This document shows positions 8,706 to 17,913 of a stretch of DNA of 64,000 bases, in pieces; position 1 is the first letter of the stretch, and each line of letters starts with the position of its first letter. Location of the stretch: the NCBI GenBank assembly GCA_025499705.1, contig JAFMVE010000010.1, positions 1 to 64,000 on the forward strand. The letters are read 5' to 3'. The position numbers were made by a program, and so were the translations under genes. Source of the DNA: Carboxylicivirga caseinilyticus (GTDB lineage Bacteria > Bacteroidota > Bacteroidia > Bacteroidales > Marinilabiliaceae). The notes below the pieces were generated by a model that was given only the letters and a program-made list of their open reading frames with translations, ran no database searches and was not told where the DNA came from.

Positions 8706-9266
8706 CTATTTTTTCTTAGGCGCTTTTGGTGCGATAAACATGATCATACGTTTACCTTCTAACTTAGGTAATTGCTCCACTTTACCGATTTCTTCCAAAT
8801 CTTGTGCAAAGCGTAACAAAAGAATCTCACCTTGCTCTTTAAAAAGGATTGAACGTCCTTTAAAGAAAACGTATGCTTTTACTTTTGCACCTTCCTGTAG
8901 AAATTTCTCAGCATGCCTTAATTTAAACTGATAATCATGATCGTCGGTGTTTGGTCCGAAACGAATTTCCTTAACTACCACCTTAACGGCTTTGGCTTTC
9001 ATTTCTTTTTGTTTCTTTTTCTGCTGATAAAGAAACTTTTGGTAATCAGTTATCTTACATACCGGAGGATCAGCCTTTGGAGAAATCTCTACCAAATCCA
9101 GATCCAATTCGTCAGCCATTTTAAGTGCTTCTGATGTAGGAAAAACACCCGGATTGTCAATGTTATCACCAACTAATCTTACCTGTGGTACTCTTATGTA
9201 CCTGTTAATTCTGTGTGCAGGCTCTTCTTTTACTTGACGGTCCTGCCTTCTGTTCGGTCTAGCTAT
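8706..9266 (-). CDS. infC: Translation initiation factor IF-3, apparent AUA start
   Basis: IF-3 binds the 30S subunit and polices start-codon choice. The only ATG (9117-9119) lies inside the conserved N-domain. In-frame sequence before it encodes [19 protein letters not shown] and [18 protein letters not shown], which every IF-3 has. Reading upstream to the thrS stop there is no ATG, GTG, TTG or CTG codon. The best start is ATA at 9264-9266, eight bases after AAGGAGG. That gives [11 protein letters not shown] and 186 aa, ending in the usual KMIMFIAP-type tail. E. coli infC starts with AUU and is autoregulated through it, so the parallel is strong. ATT at codon 20 is a less likely alternative. 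It begins 17 bases after the thrS stop. Confidence 0.93.
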   Translation of the reverse strand: MARPNRRQDRQVKEEPAHRINRYIRVPQVRLVGDNIDNPGVFPTSEALKMADELDLDLVEISPKADPPVCKITDYQKFLYQQKKKQKEMKAKAVKVVVKEIRFGPNTDDHDYQFKLRHAEKFLQEGAKVKAYVFFKGRSILFKEQGEILLLRFAQDLEEIGKVEQLPKLEGKRMIMFIAPKAPKKK

Positions 9267-9274
9267 TGTTAAAC

Positions 9275-9281
9275 CCTCCTT
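9275..9281 (-). promoter_or_regulatory. Strong Shine-Dalgarno before infC
   Basis: AAGGAGG on the minus strand, eight bases before the apparent AUA start of infC. Other genes in this window lack such a site, as expected for Bacteroidota, whose ribosomes make little use of Shine-Dalgarno pairing. It decides the infC start and is likely part of its control. Confidence 0.75.
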
Positions 9282-9283
9282 CT

Positions 9284-11242
9284 TTAGTTAATATTATTGT
9301 CAATCGCAGAAAGCATATCTTGTACTTCCTGATTAATAAAACTTACAAATTCATCGAGTTTCATCACTCCTTTATCACCCTCACCCTGCTTCCGAACGGC
9401 AACTTTTTGTTCTTCGGCCTCTTTTTCTCCTACAATCAGAAGGTATGGAATGCGCTTTAACTCATTGTCCCTGATCTTCTTACCTATTTTTTCGTTACGG
9501 TCGTCAAGAACGGCACGAATATCGGAATTATTTAGGAAATTAAAAACTTTTTTTGCGTATTCATTGTGCTTTTCACTTATGGGGCAAATTACCACCTGTT
9601 CAGGGGTTAACCATAGAGGAAATTTACCAGCCGTGTGCTCAATAAGTACCGCAACAAAACGTTCCATACTTCCGAAAGGTGCCCTGTGAATCATTACCGG
9701 ACGATGCTTTTGGTTATCACTTCCAATGTATTCCAGTTCAAAGCGCTCAGGCAGGTTGTAATCTACCTGTATTGTACCTAATTGCCACTTGCGGCCTAAG
9801 GCATCTTTCACCATGAAGTCAAGCTTAGGACCGTAGAAGGCTGCTTCTCCATATTCTACAATGGTTTGCATTCCACGTTCTTCACAAGCTTCAATAATTG
9901 CTTGTTCAGCTTTATTCCAGTTGTCTTCGCTACCGATGTATTTCGAATGATCTTCTGGATCACGTAAAGAAACCTGGGTGATATACTCTTTAAAATCAAG
10001 TGCTTTAAAGATGTATAAAATGATGTCGATTACTTTTTTAAATTCGTCTTTGATCTGGTCAGGACGGCAGAATAAGTGTGCATCATCCTGAGTAAATCCA
10101 CGTACTCTGGTTAAACCATGTAATTCACCACTTTGTTCATAACGATAAACAGTTCCAAATTCAGCAAAACGAATTGGTAGATCTTTGTATGAACGAGGTT
10201 TCGTTTTGTAAATCTCACAGTGGTGAGGACAGTTCATTGGTTTAAGTAAAAACTCTTCTCCTTCGGCTGGCGTGCTGATAGGCTGGAATGAATCTTTACC
10301 ATATTTTGCATAGTGACCAGAAGTCACATATAATTCTTTATTACCAATATGAGGTGTTATTACCGGCTCATAACCATACTGAACCTGTACTTTCTTTAAA
10401 AAGTTTTCTAAACGCTCACGAAGTCTTGCTCCTTTAGGTAACCATAACGGTAGTCCTTGTCCTACTTTTGCAGAGAAGGCAAATAACTCCAGTTCTTTAC
10501 CAATTTTACGGTGATCACGTTTTTGAGCTTCTTCTAATAATACTAGATAGTCCTCAAGCATCTTAGCTTTTGGGAATGTGATACCGTAAATACGGGTTAA
10601 CTGTTTGCGTTTTTCATCACCTCTCCAGTAAGCACCCGCAACATTTAATAATTTAACAGCTTTGATTGGTGCTGTTGATGGTAAGTGTGGTCCACGACAT
10701 AAATCAGTGAAATTACCTTGTTTGTAAAACGAAATTGTTCCGTCTTCCAGTTCACTGATTAATTCCAGTTTGTATTTATCATCTTTTTGCGTGAAATAAT
10801 CCAAGGCATCGGCTTTAGATACTTCACTTCTGACATAATCTAATTTTTGGCTTGCCAGTTCTTTGAACTTTTTTTCAATTTTTGGCAAATCAGCATCTTT
10901 AATCACTACATCATCACCAGTATCGATATCGTAATAAAAACCATTTTCGATAGTTGGACCAATACCAAATTTGGTGCCTGGGTACAAGGCCTCAATAGCC
11001 TCGGCCATTAAGTGAGCTGAAGAATGCCAGAATGCATGCTTACCTTCCTCGTCTTCCCATTTATGTAATTTAACCGTTGCGTCGGTGGTGATAGGGCGCG
11101 TTAAATCCATAAGGGTATCATTTACCGTTATCGATAATACTTCTTTAGCCAAACGTGGACTAATACTTTGCGCAATATCAAGGCCTGTTACACCGGCTTC
11201 ATACTCTCGGACACTTTGGTCTGGAAAGGTAATTTTTATCAT
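9284..11242 (-). CDS. thrS: Threonyl-tRNA synthetase
   Basis: Class II synthetase charging tRNA-Thr, 652 aa, full length. In order: TGS domain (residues 1-62), editing domain with [11 protein letters not shown] (about 75) and CRGPHLP, catalytic core with motif 2 FRXE-like [12 protein letters not shown] and the zinc-binding residues in [12 protein letters not shown], then the anticodon-binding domain (about 545-640). It is the first gene of the thrS-infC-rpmI-rplT operon. A -7 box (TATCTTTG) lies 30 bases upstream. A separate archaeal-type Thr editing domain is encoded at 23553-23966. Confidence 0.97.
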   Translation of the reverse strand: MIKITFPDQSVREYEAGVTGLDIAQSISPRLAKEVLSITVNDTLMDLTRPITTDATVKLHKWEDEEGKHAFWHSSAHLMAEAIEALYPGTKFGIGPTIENGFYYDIDTGDDVVIKDADLPKIEKKFKELASQKLDYVRSEVSKADALDYFTQKDDKYKLELISELEDGTISFYKQGNFTDLCRGPHLPSTAPIKAVKLLNVAGAYWRGDEKRKQLTRIYGITFPKAKMLEDYLVLLEEAQKRDHRKIGKELELFAFSAKVGQGLPLWLPKGARLRERLENFLKKVQVQYGYEPVITPHIGNKELYVTSGHYAKYGKDSFQPISTPAEGEEFLLKPMNCPHHCEIYKTKPRSYKDLPIRFAEFGTVYRYEQSGELHGLTRVRGFTQDDAHLFCRPDQIKDEFKKVIDIILYIFKALDFKEYITQVSLRDPEDHSKYIGSEDNWNKAEQAIIEACEERGMQTIVEYGEAAFYGPKLDFMVKDALGRKWQLGTIQVDYNLPERFELEYIGSDNQKHRPVMIHRAPFGSMERFVAVLIEHTAGKFPLWLTPEQVVICPISEKHNEYAKKVFNFLNNSDIRAVLDDRNEKIGKKIRDNELKRIPYLLIVGEKEAEEQKVAVRKQGEGDKGVMKLDEFVSFINQEVQDMLSAIDNNIN

Positions 11243-11271
11243 TCTTTTTTCGTTTTTAAAGAAAAATCACG

Positions 11272-11279
11272 CAAAGATA
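11272..11279 (-). promoter_or_regulatory. -7 promoter box of the thrS operon
   Basis: TATCTTTG on the minus strand, exact TAnnTTTG, 30 bases upstream of the thrS ATG. A TTG lies 16 bases further upstream, shorter than the usual 19-21 spacing. Confidence 0.5.
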
Positions 11280-11374
11280 AATAAAACCAATTAAACAACC
11301 TTTTAAAAGATTGTCATTTATAGGTTTTTTAGGTAATTAGCGTAAGAATGATGGGGGAAGTAGATTTTTAAAGT

Positions 11375-11419
11375 TGCAATCTATTAAGAAAGGGGAGGGT
11401 GATTTCTTAATAGATTGCA
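11375..11419. terminator. Perfect 17 bp hairpin after trhO
   Basis: TGCAATCTATTAAGAAA pairs exactly with its complement across an 11-base purine-rich loop (arms 11375-11391 and 11403-11419). It begins 16 bases after the trhO stop on the minus strand. The stem is long and AT-rich and the following tract is only weakly T-rich, so it may be a terminator, a mRNA 3'-end stabiliser or a repeat. Confidence 0.5.
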
Positions 11420-11434
11420 TTATATTATAGGTAA

Positions 11435-12457
11435 TTAGGCTTTATGAAAGCGTTTGCCTTTTTTAAAAATTAAACGTTCTTCCAATTCCAGTTTCTGATC
11501 TGGCGTTGCCAAAAAATAGGTCTTACAATCATCTCCACAGCAGGCATTGTATTTTTCTTTACAATCGTCGCATTGTATAAATAACAGATTACATTTTTTA
11601 TTAGCGCAGTTTGTATGCGTGTCGCATGGCTTTCCACACTGATGACAGTTGCTGATCACATCATCCGAAATACGTTCTCCCAGACGATTGTCGAATACGA
11701 AGTTTTTACCATTGTATGTATTCTCTAATCCTTGCGATTTGATTTGTCGAGAGTAATCAATGATACCGCCTAAAAGTTGATTAACATCGCTGAAACCATG
11801 GTGTTTAAGGTAGGCGCTGGTTTTTTCGCAACGTACGCCGCCCGTACAGTATAACAGGATCTTTTCATTTTCTTTCCCTTTAAGTTTCTCAAGTACTTCG
11901 GGAAGTTCGTCTTTGAAAGTTTCGGCATCGGGTAGGATTGCTCCTTTGAAATGCCCGATCTCACTCTCGTAATGGTTACGCATATCAACAACGGTAGCAC
12001 CTTCTTCCAGGGCCTGATTCCATTCTTTGGCCGACAAATGCTGGCCAACATTGGTTACATCATATTCATGTGCCTGCAATCCATCAGCCACAATTTGCTT
12101 ACGCACCTTAACCTGAAGTTTTAGAAATGATTTACCATCATCTTCAACTGCTATTTTAAAAGGAATATCTTCAAATAAACTGATGGAACGCAAATGTTTC
12201 TCAAAATCTTCCCATTTATGATCGGGTACACTCATTTGTGCATTGATTCCTTCAGATGCAATATATATTCTTCCCAAACAATTCAATTGATTCCATTTTT
12301 CGTATAGAAGATTGCGCAAGGACCAGGTGTCGTTAATAAGTATGTATTTATAAAACGAAACAGTTGTTCGTTTAAAGGTTTCTTCGGCTAATCGCTTTTT
12401 TAATTCTTCGGGACCAAGTTTATTGTATAATCCTTTGTTCTTGCTGTTTGGATCCAT
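11435..12457 (-). CDS. trhO: tRNA uridine(34) hydroxylase, rhodanese family (TrhO/YceA)
   Basis: TrhO installs the 5-hydroxy group on wobble uridine 34 of several tRNAs in an oxygen-dependent reaction (established for E. coli YceA). The N-terminal ferredoxin-like domain spans about residues 30-125. The rhodanese domain spans about 140-240, with the essential Cys in CTGGVRCEKTS. A C-terminal Cys-rich region (CHQCGKPCDTHTNC, CDDCKEKYNACCGDDC) probably binds metal. The 340 aa length fits Bacteroidota homologues. It has its own -7 box 17 bases before the ATG and a hairpin after the stop. Confidence 0.9.
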   Translation of the reverse strand: MDPNSKNKGLYNKLGPEELKKRLAEETFKRTTVSFYKYILINDTWSLRNLLYEKWNQLNCLGRIYIASEGINAQMSVPDHKWEDFEKHLRSISLFEDIPFKIAVEDDGKSFLKLQVKVRKQIVADGLQAHEYDVTNVGQHLSAKEWNQALEEGATVVDMRNHYESEIGHFKGAILPDAETFKDELPEVLEKLKGKENEKILLYCTGGVRCEKTSAYLKHHGFSDVNQLLGGIIDYSRQIKSQGLENTYNGKNFVFDNRLGERISDDVISNCHQCGKPCDTHTNCANKKCNLLFIQCDDCKEKYNACCGDDCKTYFLATPDQKLELEERLIFKKGKRFHKA

Positions 12458-12473
12458 GATTGTAATTTTTGCG

Positions 12474-12481
12474 CAAAAATA
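12474..12481 (-). promoter_or_regulatory. -7 promoter box of trhO
   Basis: TATTTTTG on the minus strand, exact TAnnTTTG, 17 bases before the ATG, predicting a leader of about 10 bases. Confidence 0.45.
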
Positions 12482-12525
12482 TAAATCAAAAAAGAAAAAC
12501 GGATAGAAAAATCCTAAAAAGATCC

Positions 12526-12558
12526 TAAAAGAACGGGGAAGTGCTGATGTTCCCCGTT
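12526..12558 (-). terminator. Terminator after the TldE gene
   Basis: AACGGGGAA / TTCCCCGTT (arms 12532-12540 and 12550-12558), a perfect 9 bp stem with a nine-base loop. On the minus strand it is followed by TCTTTT. It starts 20 bases after the stop of the TldE-like gene. Confidence 0.75.
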
Positions 12559-12577
12559 ATAATTGGATTCTTAATTA

Positions 12578-13921
12578 TTAAAGTCCGCTAAAATCAATGT
12601 CGTTAAATACCATTGTAGGACTTAATATGCTGGAATAAGGATAAGGGTCGTTGCCTAATTCTGAAAGCTTTTGCCAAAAATCCTTGGCGTTGCCTGATAT
12701 ATTCATTTCATTAACTGGTTGAACTAATTTACCGTTTTCGATCAAAAAGCCCGAAACGCCAAATGAGAAATCGCCGGTTGTTGGATTTGAGTTGCCTCCA
12801 TTGAAAGAGGTAACAAAAATACCTTTTTTTATGTCATTTGCAATTTTATCGAAGTTTCTTTCACCCAGTTCGAAGCGAATATTTGAAGGTTGCCCACCAT
12901 TGGGTGTCATGTTTAGTTTTTTTCCGTAATAATTGTCGATGTAATATTGATTTAATACTCCATTTTTAATCATTGTTCTGGGTTGTGAAGCAATGCCGTC
13001 TCCATCGTACAAGCGCGAAGCAAAACCACCTTCTATAAACGGATCATCAATAAGGGTAAGTTTGGATGATGCAATTGATTTACCAATCATGCCTTCGAGA
13101 TAAGAGCTTTTTTGTTGTAAAGCACGTGCCTGCATCGGACCGAAAAACATGTATAGTAACCTTGGTACGGCTCTGTTTTCAATTATCATGTCGTATTTGT
13201 CTGAAGCAATTTTGGTTTGCCCCATTTTACGCAGCGCATTCTGAGCAGCTTTATTGCCCAGTTCTTGTGGTGTTGGCATTGAATTGTAAAATCGACTTCC
13301 ACCCCAGTGATAGCCTTCTGGTCTGGCATCATCATCTTTAACTGTAACTTCTCCACCGGCCCAGAAAGAAGTGGAAATTCTTTCTCCTATAAATCCATTG
13401 CTGTGTACTTTTACACTTTCAGAATAATCATCGCTGTATCCTCCAGTAGCAGATATGATCTTTTCACTCTGGGCACGGGCGATGTTTTCTATTTCTTTGG
13501 CAATGTTTACTTTTTGTTCGGGTGAAACTGACAAATATTGCCGATCTTCAATTTTTAGGTCTTTCTCCAGATTTTCAGGATATAGAGATGGATCGGGTAG
13601 TTCGCGGAATTCATCGGCACTTAAATATTTGGTTGCTTCAACAGCTTCTTTTATGAATTTTTGCAGATCGCTCTTGTTTAAGTTGTTGGTTGAATGACCA
13701 GAGTATTTGTGATCGCGATAAATGTTAAGCGATAAACCGTTGGTGGTTGATTCTTTAATCTTTTCAATCTTTTGTTCACGGACTTCAATTTCTACAGATC
13801 GTGAGTTATATACTGAAGCTGCGACTTCTGATGCTCCTTGTTTTTTTGCATAGTCAACGGCCCAGATGGCCAGATCTTTACGTTCTTTTGTGTTCATTGT
13901 GGTTTGTTTTGAGTTAGACAT
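12578..13921 (-). CDS. tldE: TldE/PmbA-type metalloprotease subunit
   Basis: 447 aa member of the TldD/TldE family. TldD and TldE together form a protease (known from maturation of the peptides microcin B17 and CcdA). This copy lacks the HExxxH zinc motif and so corresponds to the TldE/PmbA partner. Family signs include the N-terminal VEIEVREQKIEKIKEST segment and the C-terminal NPTTGDFSFGVSGFLIENGK (about residues 375-395). No signal peptide is visible, in contrast with its TldD partner, which ends 2 bases upstream. The substrate in this organism is unknown. Confidence 0.88.
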   Translation of the reverse strand: MSNSKQTTMNTKERKDLAIWAVDYAKKQGASEVAASVYNSRSVEIEVREQKIEKIKESTTNGLSLNIYRDHKYSGHSTNNLNKSDLQKFIKEAVEATKYLSADEFRELPDPSLYPENLEKDLKIEDRQYLSVSPEQKVNIAKEIENIARAQSEKIISATGGYSDDYSESVKVHSNGFIGERISTSFWAGGEVTVKDDDARPEGYHWGGSRFYNSMPTPQELGNKAAQNALRKMGQTKIASDKYDMIIENRAVPRLLYMFFGPMQARALQQKSSYLEGMIGKSIASSKLTLIDDPFIEGGFASRLYDGDGIASQPRTMIKNGVLNQYYIDNYYGKKLNMTPNGGQPSNIRFELGERNFDKIANDIKKGIFVTSFNGGNSNPTTGDFSFGVSGFLIENGKLVQPVNEMNISGNAKDFWQKLSELGNDPYPYSSILSPTMVFNDIDFSGL

Positions 13922-13923
13922 GA

Positions 13924-15468
13924 TCAGGCATTAACACCGCCTACAGTAATTTTTGAGACTTTAACGGTAGGTAAACCCATCGAAACAGGTACTCCTTGTC
14001 CGTTTTTACCACATGTCCAACCTCCTTCGGCCATTTTAAAATCATCTGCCACCATTTCAATGTCAGCAAGTACTTTAGGTCCGTTGCCAATTATATTAAT
14101 GTCCTTGATTGGTTGAGTTAATTTTCCATCTTCAATGAGATAGCCTGATTTTACATAGAAAGTAAAGTCACCGGCGCCAATCATTACCTGTCCGTTGGTA
14201 AATGTTTCGGCGTAGATTCCGTATTTAACGGATTCAATAATCTCCTCTTTTTTATGAGGTCCATTCTCCATATAAGTGTTTCTCATTCGAGGCATAGGCA
14301 TATGACGGAAGGATTCGCGGCGGCCGCTTCCGGTTGTTTTTACGCCATAATGTTTGGAACTGATACGGTCGTGCAGGTATGAAGTCATGATTCCGTTAGA
14401 TACCAAATAGGTTTTTTCTGTATCGTTGCCTTCATCATCTACATTAATGGATCCTCTGATGTTGGGGTTAGTACCATCATCAACAATGGTAACAAATTCA
14501 TTGGCTACCTTTTTGCCTATTTTGTCGCTGAAGATTGAAACTTCTTTGCGGTTGAAATCGGCTTCCATGCCATGTCCAATGGCTTCGTGCAATAATATGC
14601 CCGAACTACCTGCTGCCAAAACTACTGGAAGTTCGCCTGCTTTAGGCTTAACTGCTGCAAACAAATCGGTAGTTCTTTTGACAGCTTCTGAGGCTAATAA
14701 ATCTATATTGTCAGGTGTGAAGAATTCAATTCCACGACGACCTGAAAGATTAAAACTGTTTTGCTCCTTTTGTCCATTTTGCTCGGCAGTACAACTTACC
14801 GAAATTTGACCCATGGGCTGGTAATCAAATGTCATTCTTCCTTCGGAATTGGCGAAAAGAACATAGGATGTTTCATCCATAAACCACACATTTGATTTGA
14901 TGATGCGGTTATCCATGGCGAAGACCTTATCATTTATCTGTTGCAGATAAGGAATTTTTTCATTGATCGAAACTTCTTCCCACGGAGTTTTAATAACATA
15001 GTAATTGGGCAGTTTGTGATTTTCAAAAGCTATTGGTTCAATCATTGATGAAGTATTAGCGATATTGGCAGCCGTACGAGCAGCCGATTTCATCGCATCC
15101 ATACTTATTTCTTCGCTGAATGAATATCCTGTCTGATCACCTTTTAAAACTCTAATACCAACGCCCAGGCTAATGTCTGAATAGGCTCTGTTAACTGCTT
15201 TATCTTCCAATCCAATGTAATTGCCTATTGTATGTTGAAAATATACATCGCAATAATCTCCTCCTTTTGATAATCCTTCTCTGATTATTTCCTGAATCAT
15301 TTGCTGATTAACTCCAAAATGTTCAAGATAGTCGTGTAGTGTCATGTTGTTTCCTGTTGCTGACGGGCCATTTGTGCAGCCCGATAGTAAATTTGGCAAG
15401 ATGGCTGTTCCAACTGCGGTAATAGCTCCGGCCCTGATAAAATCCCGACGATTAATAGTAGCTTTCAT
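13924..15468 (-). CDS. tldD: TldD-type metalloprotease with Tat lipoprotein signal
   Basis: Catalytic TldD subunit, 514 aa. The zinc motif HEAIGHGMEAD (about residues 296-306) fits HExxxH. The C-terminal region with TNGQVMIGAGDFTFYVKSGYLIEDGK is typical. The N-terminus carries a twin-arginine motif, NRRDFIRAG, then a hydrophobic stretch ending in a perfect lipobox LSGC (Cys31). As read, it should be exported folded by Tat and lipid-anchored. The adjacent TldE has no export signal, which is odd if the two form one complex. The genes are 2 bases apart and surely cotranscribed. Confidence 0.9.
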   Translation of the reverse strand: MKATINRRDFIRAGAITAVGTAILPNLLSGCTNGPSATGNNMTLHDYLEHFGVNQQMIQEIIREGLSKGGDYCDVYFQHTIGNYIGLEDKAVNRAYSDISLGVGIRVLKGDQTGYSFSEEISMDAMKSAARTAANIANTSSMIEPIAFENHKLPNYYVIKTPWEEVSINEKIPYLQQINDKVFAMDNRIIKSNVWFMDETSYVLFANSEGRMTFDYQPMGQISVSCTAEQNGQKEQNSFNLSGRRGIEFFTPDNIDLLASEAVKRTTDLFAAVKPKAGELPVVLAAGSSGILLHEAIGHGMEADFNRKEVSIFSDKIGKKVANEFVTIVDDGTNPNIRGSINVDDEGNDTEKTYLVSNGIMTSYLHDRISSKHYGVKTTGSGRRESFRHMPMPRMRNTYMENGPHKKEEIIESVKYGIYAETFTNGQVMIGAGDFTFYVKSGYLIEDGKLTQPIKDINIIGNGPKVLADIEMVADDFKMAEGGWTCGKNGQGVPVSMGLPTVKVSKITVGGVNA

Positions 15469-15683
15469 TAAGTAATAGTTTAGATGTACGCTGATAACAA
15501 AAAGCAGGTTGAAGTCGCTTTTTGAATAATTAATTGTGGGAAATGCAAATAGTCACTTAGTAAAAGTAAATTTTTTTGATAATTAATACAAGCACTTATA
15601 AGTAAATGCTGAAATACAATTGACCGTGAATATTTAGTTTTTAGAAGGAGAAGATTGATTGGGAAATGTTTAGGATAAAGCAT

Positions 15684-15706
15684 AAAAAAAAGCGACCATT
15701 GGTCGC
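15684..15706 (-). terminator. Terminator after the nucleotidyltransferase gene
   Basis: GCGACC-att-GGTCGC (15692-15706), followed on the minus strand by eight T residues. It lies 26 bases after the stop of the sugar nucleotidyltransferase. Confidence 0.88.
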
Positions 15707-15731
15707 CTTTGATATTGTGAAAGTTTATTTG

Positions 15732-16628
15732 TTACCACAGTTTTTCTGGGTAAATGCCTGAAGAAATCAATTCGTCAATTTTTTGTTGAACCATTGGTTT
15801 GTCTTCTTTGTATGTAACGCCAAACCACTTCGAATCAGTTCTGATTACTTTGGTTGAAGCTTCCCCTTTTTTAATCAACTGATCAACCACAGCATTGAAA
15901 TAGAATTCAGATTTCATTTCCTGTCCTTTTTCTTTTAAGAAATCAAGAAAGGCGCTTTCCAGCTTTTCAAAATAATTTGGTTTGAATGCCCAAAAATTCA
16001 TCGAAACAGCTTCGGTTCCGGTTAACTCGGTTTTAGAATCTTCTTCGTAAAAGAAAATCTTTTCGCCTTCGTAACCAATTTTTGTTCGCTCCACAATATT
16101 TACCAGGTTGCCATCGGCATTGGTTTCGCATACTCCTCGCGAAACGGTTCCGTGTTCTGATAAAGTGTTGTTTAGTTTGTATCCGACCATGGCATATTCG
16201 TTTTCATCTTTGCTATCAGCTACAAAATCGAAAACCTGCTTGTAAGCTTCACGACCATAAAAATCATCGGCGTTGATAATAGCAAATGGTTCGTTGATAA
16301 CTTCTTTTGCCATTAATATTGCATGGCCAGTTCCCCAGGGTTTTTCACGCCCTTCGGGTACCGAAAATCCTTCAGGTAAGTTTTTCAGATCCTGGTATAC
16401 ATATTCTGTTTTGATTTTACCTGCCAGGCGAGGCTCGAAACGTGCTTTAAAAACATCGGCAAAGTCTTCGCGAATCACAAAAACAACTTTGTCGAATCCT
16501 GATTGGATTGCATCGTAAACCGAATAATCAATGATTGATTCTCCGTGAGGTCCCAATTCGTCCATTTGTTTCAGACCTCCGTATCGGCTTCCCATGCCGG
16601 CAGCAAGAATCAGTAATGTTGGTTTCAT
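15732..16628 (-). CDS. Sugar-phosphate nucleotidyltransferase family protein
   Basis: 298 aa nucleotidyltransferase. The N-terminal ILAAGMGSRYGGLKQ is the nucleotide-binding loop (GXGXRXXXXXXK type). INADDFYG (about residue 117) is the metal-binding Asp motif of this fold. It resembles NDP-sugar pyrophosphorylases, but the sugar and nucleotide are not readable. It lies 29 bases after the amidase gene on the same strand, suggesting a cell-envelope link, and ends in a good terminator. Confidence 0.82.
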   Translation of the reverse strand: MKPTLLILAAGMGSRYGGLKQMDELGPHGESIIDYSVYDAIQSGFDKVVFVIREDFADVFKARFEPRLAGKIKTEYVYQDLKNLPEGFSVPEGREKPWGTGHAILMAKEVINEPFAIINADDFYGREAYKQVFDFVADSKDENEYAMVGYKLNNTLSEHGTVSRGVCETNADGNLVNIVERTKIGYEGEKIFFYEEDSKTELTGTEAVSMNFWAFKPNYFEKLESAFLDFLKEKGQEMKSEFYFNAVVDQLIKKGEASTKVIRTDSKWFGVTYKEDKPMVQQKIDELISSGIYPEKLW

Positions 16629-16657
16629 ATCAGAATGGTTTTATTTTAAGTTCTTAA

Positions 16658-17644
16658 TTATTTGCTTCTCTCGAAGTCTTTCTTCAGACCAAGATACAAC
16701 CAATTTGCCAAAGCCTGACGATTGTCTGCTATAACAAATCGAAGTTGATCGCGGTAATTTTGGATGTTACCTAATTCGATAAATACCGAAACAGGAGTTG
16801 TATTGCGCAATACATATAGATTACGATCGCTTACGGTTCCTTCAAATCCTCTGGATGGCTGATGTTCACCATATTTTTCATTAAAGATATCACGTAAGGT
16901 AATGGCCAGCTGTTCACCGTTTTTGCTTTTTTTGTAATGATAAAAGAAGACATCAATTTGTTTACGTTTACTTCGGCTGTCGACATGAAGTATTAAAGCT
17001 CTTCGGTATTTTTCTGTGTCGTTCTTATAAAGCTCATTTACTTTTTTCGATCGCTGAATAAGCCTATCCATTTGATTTAAAGGAATGGTTTGACCCATGC
17101 ATGTCTCGTGGTTGTCGTACTTCAATATTTGCTCATCTCGTATACCATCATCCGGATCCTGTATAAGGATGTGTACTTTAGCACCATTCTCGATCAGTTT
17201 TTTTGCCAGACGAAGGGTAATGTCGTATGCATATTCATCCTCGTGCAGTTCGTAAGAACCGTATTGGCCTATAGCGCCGGGATCAGGACCGCCATGACCT
17301 GAGATCAGATAAAAAACAGCTCCCTTCATTTCGTCTGATTCAACCGGAAATTTCTCTCGATCTTTTCCAAAGAGTGGCTCAAATAAATCTGTTTGCTTTA
17401 CCGGAATTACATATGATTCGTGTAGCAATAGGCTGTTATTAGAACCGAATTTACCTTTATTTAATTGTAAAAACTCTTCTAAGTCTTCCTGTGGCGACAG
17501 ATTGTTTCTTATCATAAAAGAATACAGCCCTTCTCCGTTTTGTGGTTTGCTTGATGTCTTTACCTCCGTGTTCTGCGCCAATAACCAAAAAGGAAACAAA
17601 AGGAAAAGGAATGCTATATATGAGTGTCTAGCTTTTATCTTCAT
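16658..17644 (-). CDS. N-acetylmuramoyl-L-alanine amidase (Amidase_3)
   Basis: Secreted zinc amidase that cuts the bond between N-acetylmuramic acid and the stem peptide. A signal peptide ending in FWLLAQ is followed by a short LysM-like or linker region, then the Amidase_3 fold. Zinc ligands are visible in SGHGGPDPGA (His), the Glu of LHEDEYAYD and the His of LILHVDSR, with a catalytic Glu in FIELGNIQN near the end. The open frame could start at 17653 (MCFM), but a -7 box at 17651-17658 overlaps that codon, so the ATG at 17644 is preferred, giving 328 aa and a nearly leaderless mRNA. Confidence 0.88.
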   Translation of the reverse strand: MKIKARHSYIAFLFLLFPFWLLAQNTEVKTSSKPQNGEGLYSFMIRNNLSPQEDLEEFLQLNKGKFGSNNSLLLHESYVIPVKQTDLFEPLFGKDREKFPVESDEMKGAVFYLISGHGGPDPGAIGQYGSYELHEDEYAYDITLRLAKKLIENGAKVHILIQDPDDGIRDEQILKYDNHETCMGQTIPLNQMDRLIQRSKKVNELYKNDTEKYRRALILHVDSRSKRKQIDVFFYHYKKSKNGEQLAITLRDIFNEKYGEHQPSRGFEGTVSDRNLYVLRNTTPVSVFIELGNIQNYRDQLRFVIADNRQALANWLYLGLKKDFERSK

Positions 17645-17650
17645 AAAGCA

Positions 17651-17658
17651 CAAAAATA
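17651..17658 (-). promoter_or_regulatory. -7 promoter box of the amidase gene
   Basis: TATTTTTG on the minus strand, exact TAnnTTTG, ending 6 bases before the preferred ATG at 17644. If used, the mRNA would start at or next to the start codon. Confidence 0.4.
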
Positions 17659-17913
17659 TAGTTTTTAAGTAATTCAGTATAATATTCTACAACGGTCATT
17701 CTGCTATTTTATTAATAAGCTTAGTTATTGCATTAATTAAATGATTTAATGGATTAACGAAAGAAGTGTAAAGTAAATATTATCAATAAAATATTGAGTA
17801 TAAAGAGTTGTGCTTTGGGTGAAGTTGATTTATAAAAAATTGTCAAATGGTAAAATTTGTTTTTATTAATTTCAGATCTTGCAAAATGTAACTAGTTCTT
17901 TTAACCTCATATT

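Noticed and set aside
14426-14809. 127-codon frame antisense to tldD
   Set aside because: Shadow of the real gene; Ser/Leu/Pro-rich translation typical of antisense frames.
15480-15683. Small minus-strand open frame of 67 codons
   Set aside because: Low-complexity AT-rich translation, no recognisable features, and it covers the gap between tldD and a strong terminator.
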